Of a stretch of 12,546 nucleotides of DNA, positions 12,133-12,546 are shown piece by piece (the stretch's first letter is position 1; every line of letters begins with the position of its first letter). Location of the stretch: positions 1 to 12,546 of the forward strand of contig CAYISF010000015.1 in NCBI GenBank assembly GCA_964366065.1, given 5' to 3'. The DNA comes from JBAZYZ01 sp964366065. Lineage in GTDB: Bacteria > Patescibacteriota > Minisyncoccia > Phycocordibacterales > VMEP01. Position numbers and translations under genes: made by a program. The notes beneath the pieces are model-generated. The model was not told the DNA's origin. It was given only the letters and a program-made list of their open reading frames with translations, and ran no database searches.

Positions 12133-12239
12133 GGAAACTTAAGGAAACTTAAGGATTTCCCCTTATGTCAAGGCGTCGCCTTGACAAGACCTTGATAAAT
12201 TTACCAAGGACTCCCCTTGGTAAAACTCCCCTTGGTAAA
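12131..12239. repeat. Cluster of tandem repeats and palindromes
   Basis: AAGGAAACTT is repeated twice and begins a third time (12131-12154). GTCAAGGCGTCGCCTTGAC (12167-12185) is a perfect palindrome around one base. TACCAAGG/CCTTGGTA (12202-12222) forms a hairpin. ACTCCCCTTGGTAAA occurs twice head to tail (12210-12239). No gene is present. The cluster lies upstream of the 12105-12132 promoter, so a regulatory (binding-site) role is possible. Confidence 0.65.
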
Positions 12240-12252
12240 ATGGTAAATGAAA

Positions 12253-12272
12253 AGCCCCGCGTTTGCGGGGCT
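12253..12272 (-). terminator. GC-rich hairpin, likely terminator of the 12288 gene
   Basis: AGCCCCGC and GCGGGGCT form a perfect 8-bp stem with loop GTTT. On the minus strand it is followed by TTTTCATTT, a modest T-tract, and it lies 15 bases past the stop of the possible small gene at 12288-12425. Confidence 0.65.
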
Positions 12273-12287
12273 GAGGCCTGAACGAAT

Positions 12288-12425
12288 TCAGGACTGTGAT
12301 GAACGGAAGCGCAATTTGGTCTTACTGCGTGCTAGGGCGGATGTGGTCGGGGCATGGCGACCTCCGAAAAAGTTTGCCGGAACAATTCCCGGGTCCTTGC
12401 CTAGACCCTTAGGGTTGTACACCAT
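12288..12425 (-). CDS. Possible small basic protein (45 residues)
   Basis: A short minus-strand frame from ATG at 12425 to TGA at 12288-12290. The product starts MVYNPKGLGKDPGIVPANFF and ends in a Ser/Arg/Lys-rich basic tail with no membrane segment; I do not recognise it. Support: AAAAGGAG immediately upstream (very close to the ATG; the adjacent GTG codon at 12420-12422 could also serve) and a terminator just after the stop. The AAAAGG is part of a CCTTTT/AAAAGG hairpin that could mask it. Against: the frame is short and lies close to unreliable contig-end sequence. The same DNA might instead encode a structured RNA. Confidence 0.35.
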   Translation of the reverse strand: MVYNPKGLGKDPGIVPANFFGGRHAPTTSALARSKTKLRFRSSQS

Positions 12426-12448
12426 CTCCTTTTGAAAAAGGTACTGCC

Positions 12449-12546
12449 GGGGGGGGGGGGCGGCGGAAGATTATAACCCCCCCCCCCCCCCCCCCCCCCC
12501 GCCGCGGCGAGCCGGCGAAAAAAAAAAAAGAAAGATAGAGTGTAAA
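12449..12546. other. Homopolymer-rich contig end, probably artefactual
   Basis: A run of 12 G (12449-12460), a run of 24 C (12477-12500) and a run of 12 A (12518-12529) lie within 100 bases, linked by GC-only or short unique pieces. Nothing else in the window looks like this. Poly-G is a known artefact of two-colour sequencing, and poly-C is its reverse complement. Nothing after about 12448 should be interpreted. Confidence 0.75.

Noticed and set aside
12247..12435. Plus-strand 62-residue frame near the right end
   Set aside because: It begins in the terminator hairpin and has no ribosome site or family pattern. The minus frame at 12288-12425 has better context.

Overview
The window looks like a fragment of a small, streamlined bacterial genome. 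It most likely belongs to the Candidate Phyla Radiation (Patescibacteria, Parcubacteria-like) and was recovered from a metagenome. This is inferred from short tightly packed genes, tRNA genes without an encoded CCA, a membrane pyrophosphatase, compact FtsA/FtsZ, a single-domain MGMT, a four-domain S1, and many strong hairpins between genes. TGA acts as a stop codon (for example at 2302-2304), so a code-25 lineage is unlikely. The left edge cuts a gene. The right end runs into long homopolymers that look like a damaged contig end.

Left part (1-2850): the 3' part of hppA, an echo of its last 17 codons, tRNA-Ser(CGA) on the minus strand, a decayed copy of that tRNA's 5' half, and tRNA-Glu(UUC). 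These are followed by a plus-strand cassette: an AT-rich membrane protein, a nucleoside 2-deoxyribosyltransferase-like protein, a minimal methylated-DNA methyltransferase and a small unknown protein, ending at a strong terminator.

Middle part (2850-9620), all minus strand: a thioredoxin reductase/AhpF-type flavoprotein, then the division genes ftsZ and ftsA (transcribed ftsA to ftsZ), then rpsU-ybeY, then lepB-hisS. These are core functions: Z-ring formation and its membrane tether, ribosome assembly and rRNA maturation, protein export and tRNA charging. The gaps carry large inverted repeats, including a three-stem structure after ftsZ.

Right part (9620-12546): a promoter, a 55-residue small protein with a terminator, and pth on the plus strand; rpsA (ribosomal protein S1) on the minus strand. 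About 480 bases upstream of rpsA hold promoters, a terminator, big hairpins and tandem repeats. A possible small minus-strand ORF and homopolymer runs close the window.

The genes are mostly ordinary housekeeping genes. The unusual content lies in the intergenic DNA (palindromes, duplicated gene ends, a likely regulated rpsA leader or small RNA) and in the 1317-2552 cassette. I saw no CRISPR array, transposase, integrase, phage gene or clear defence system.
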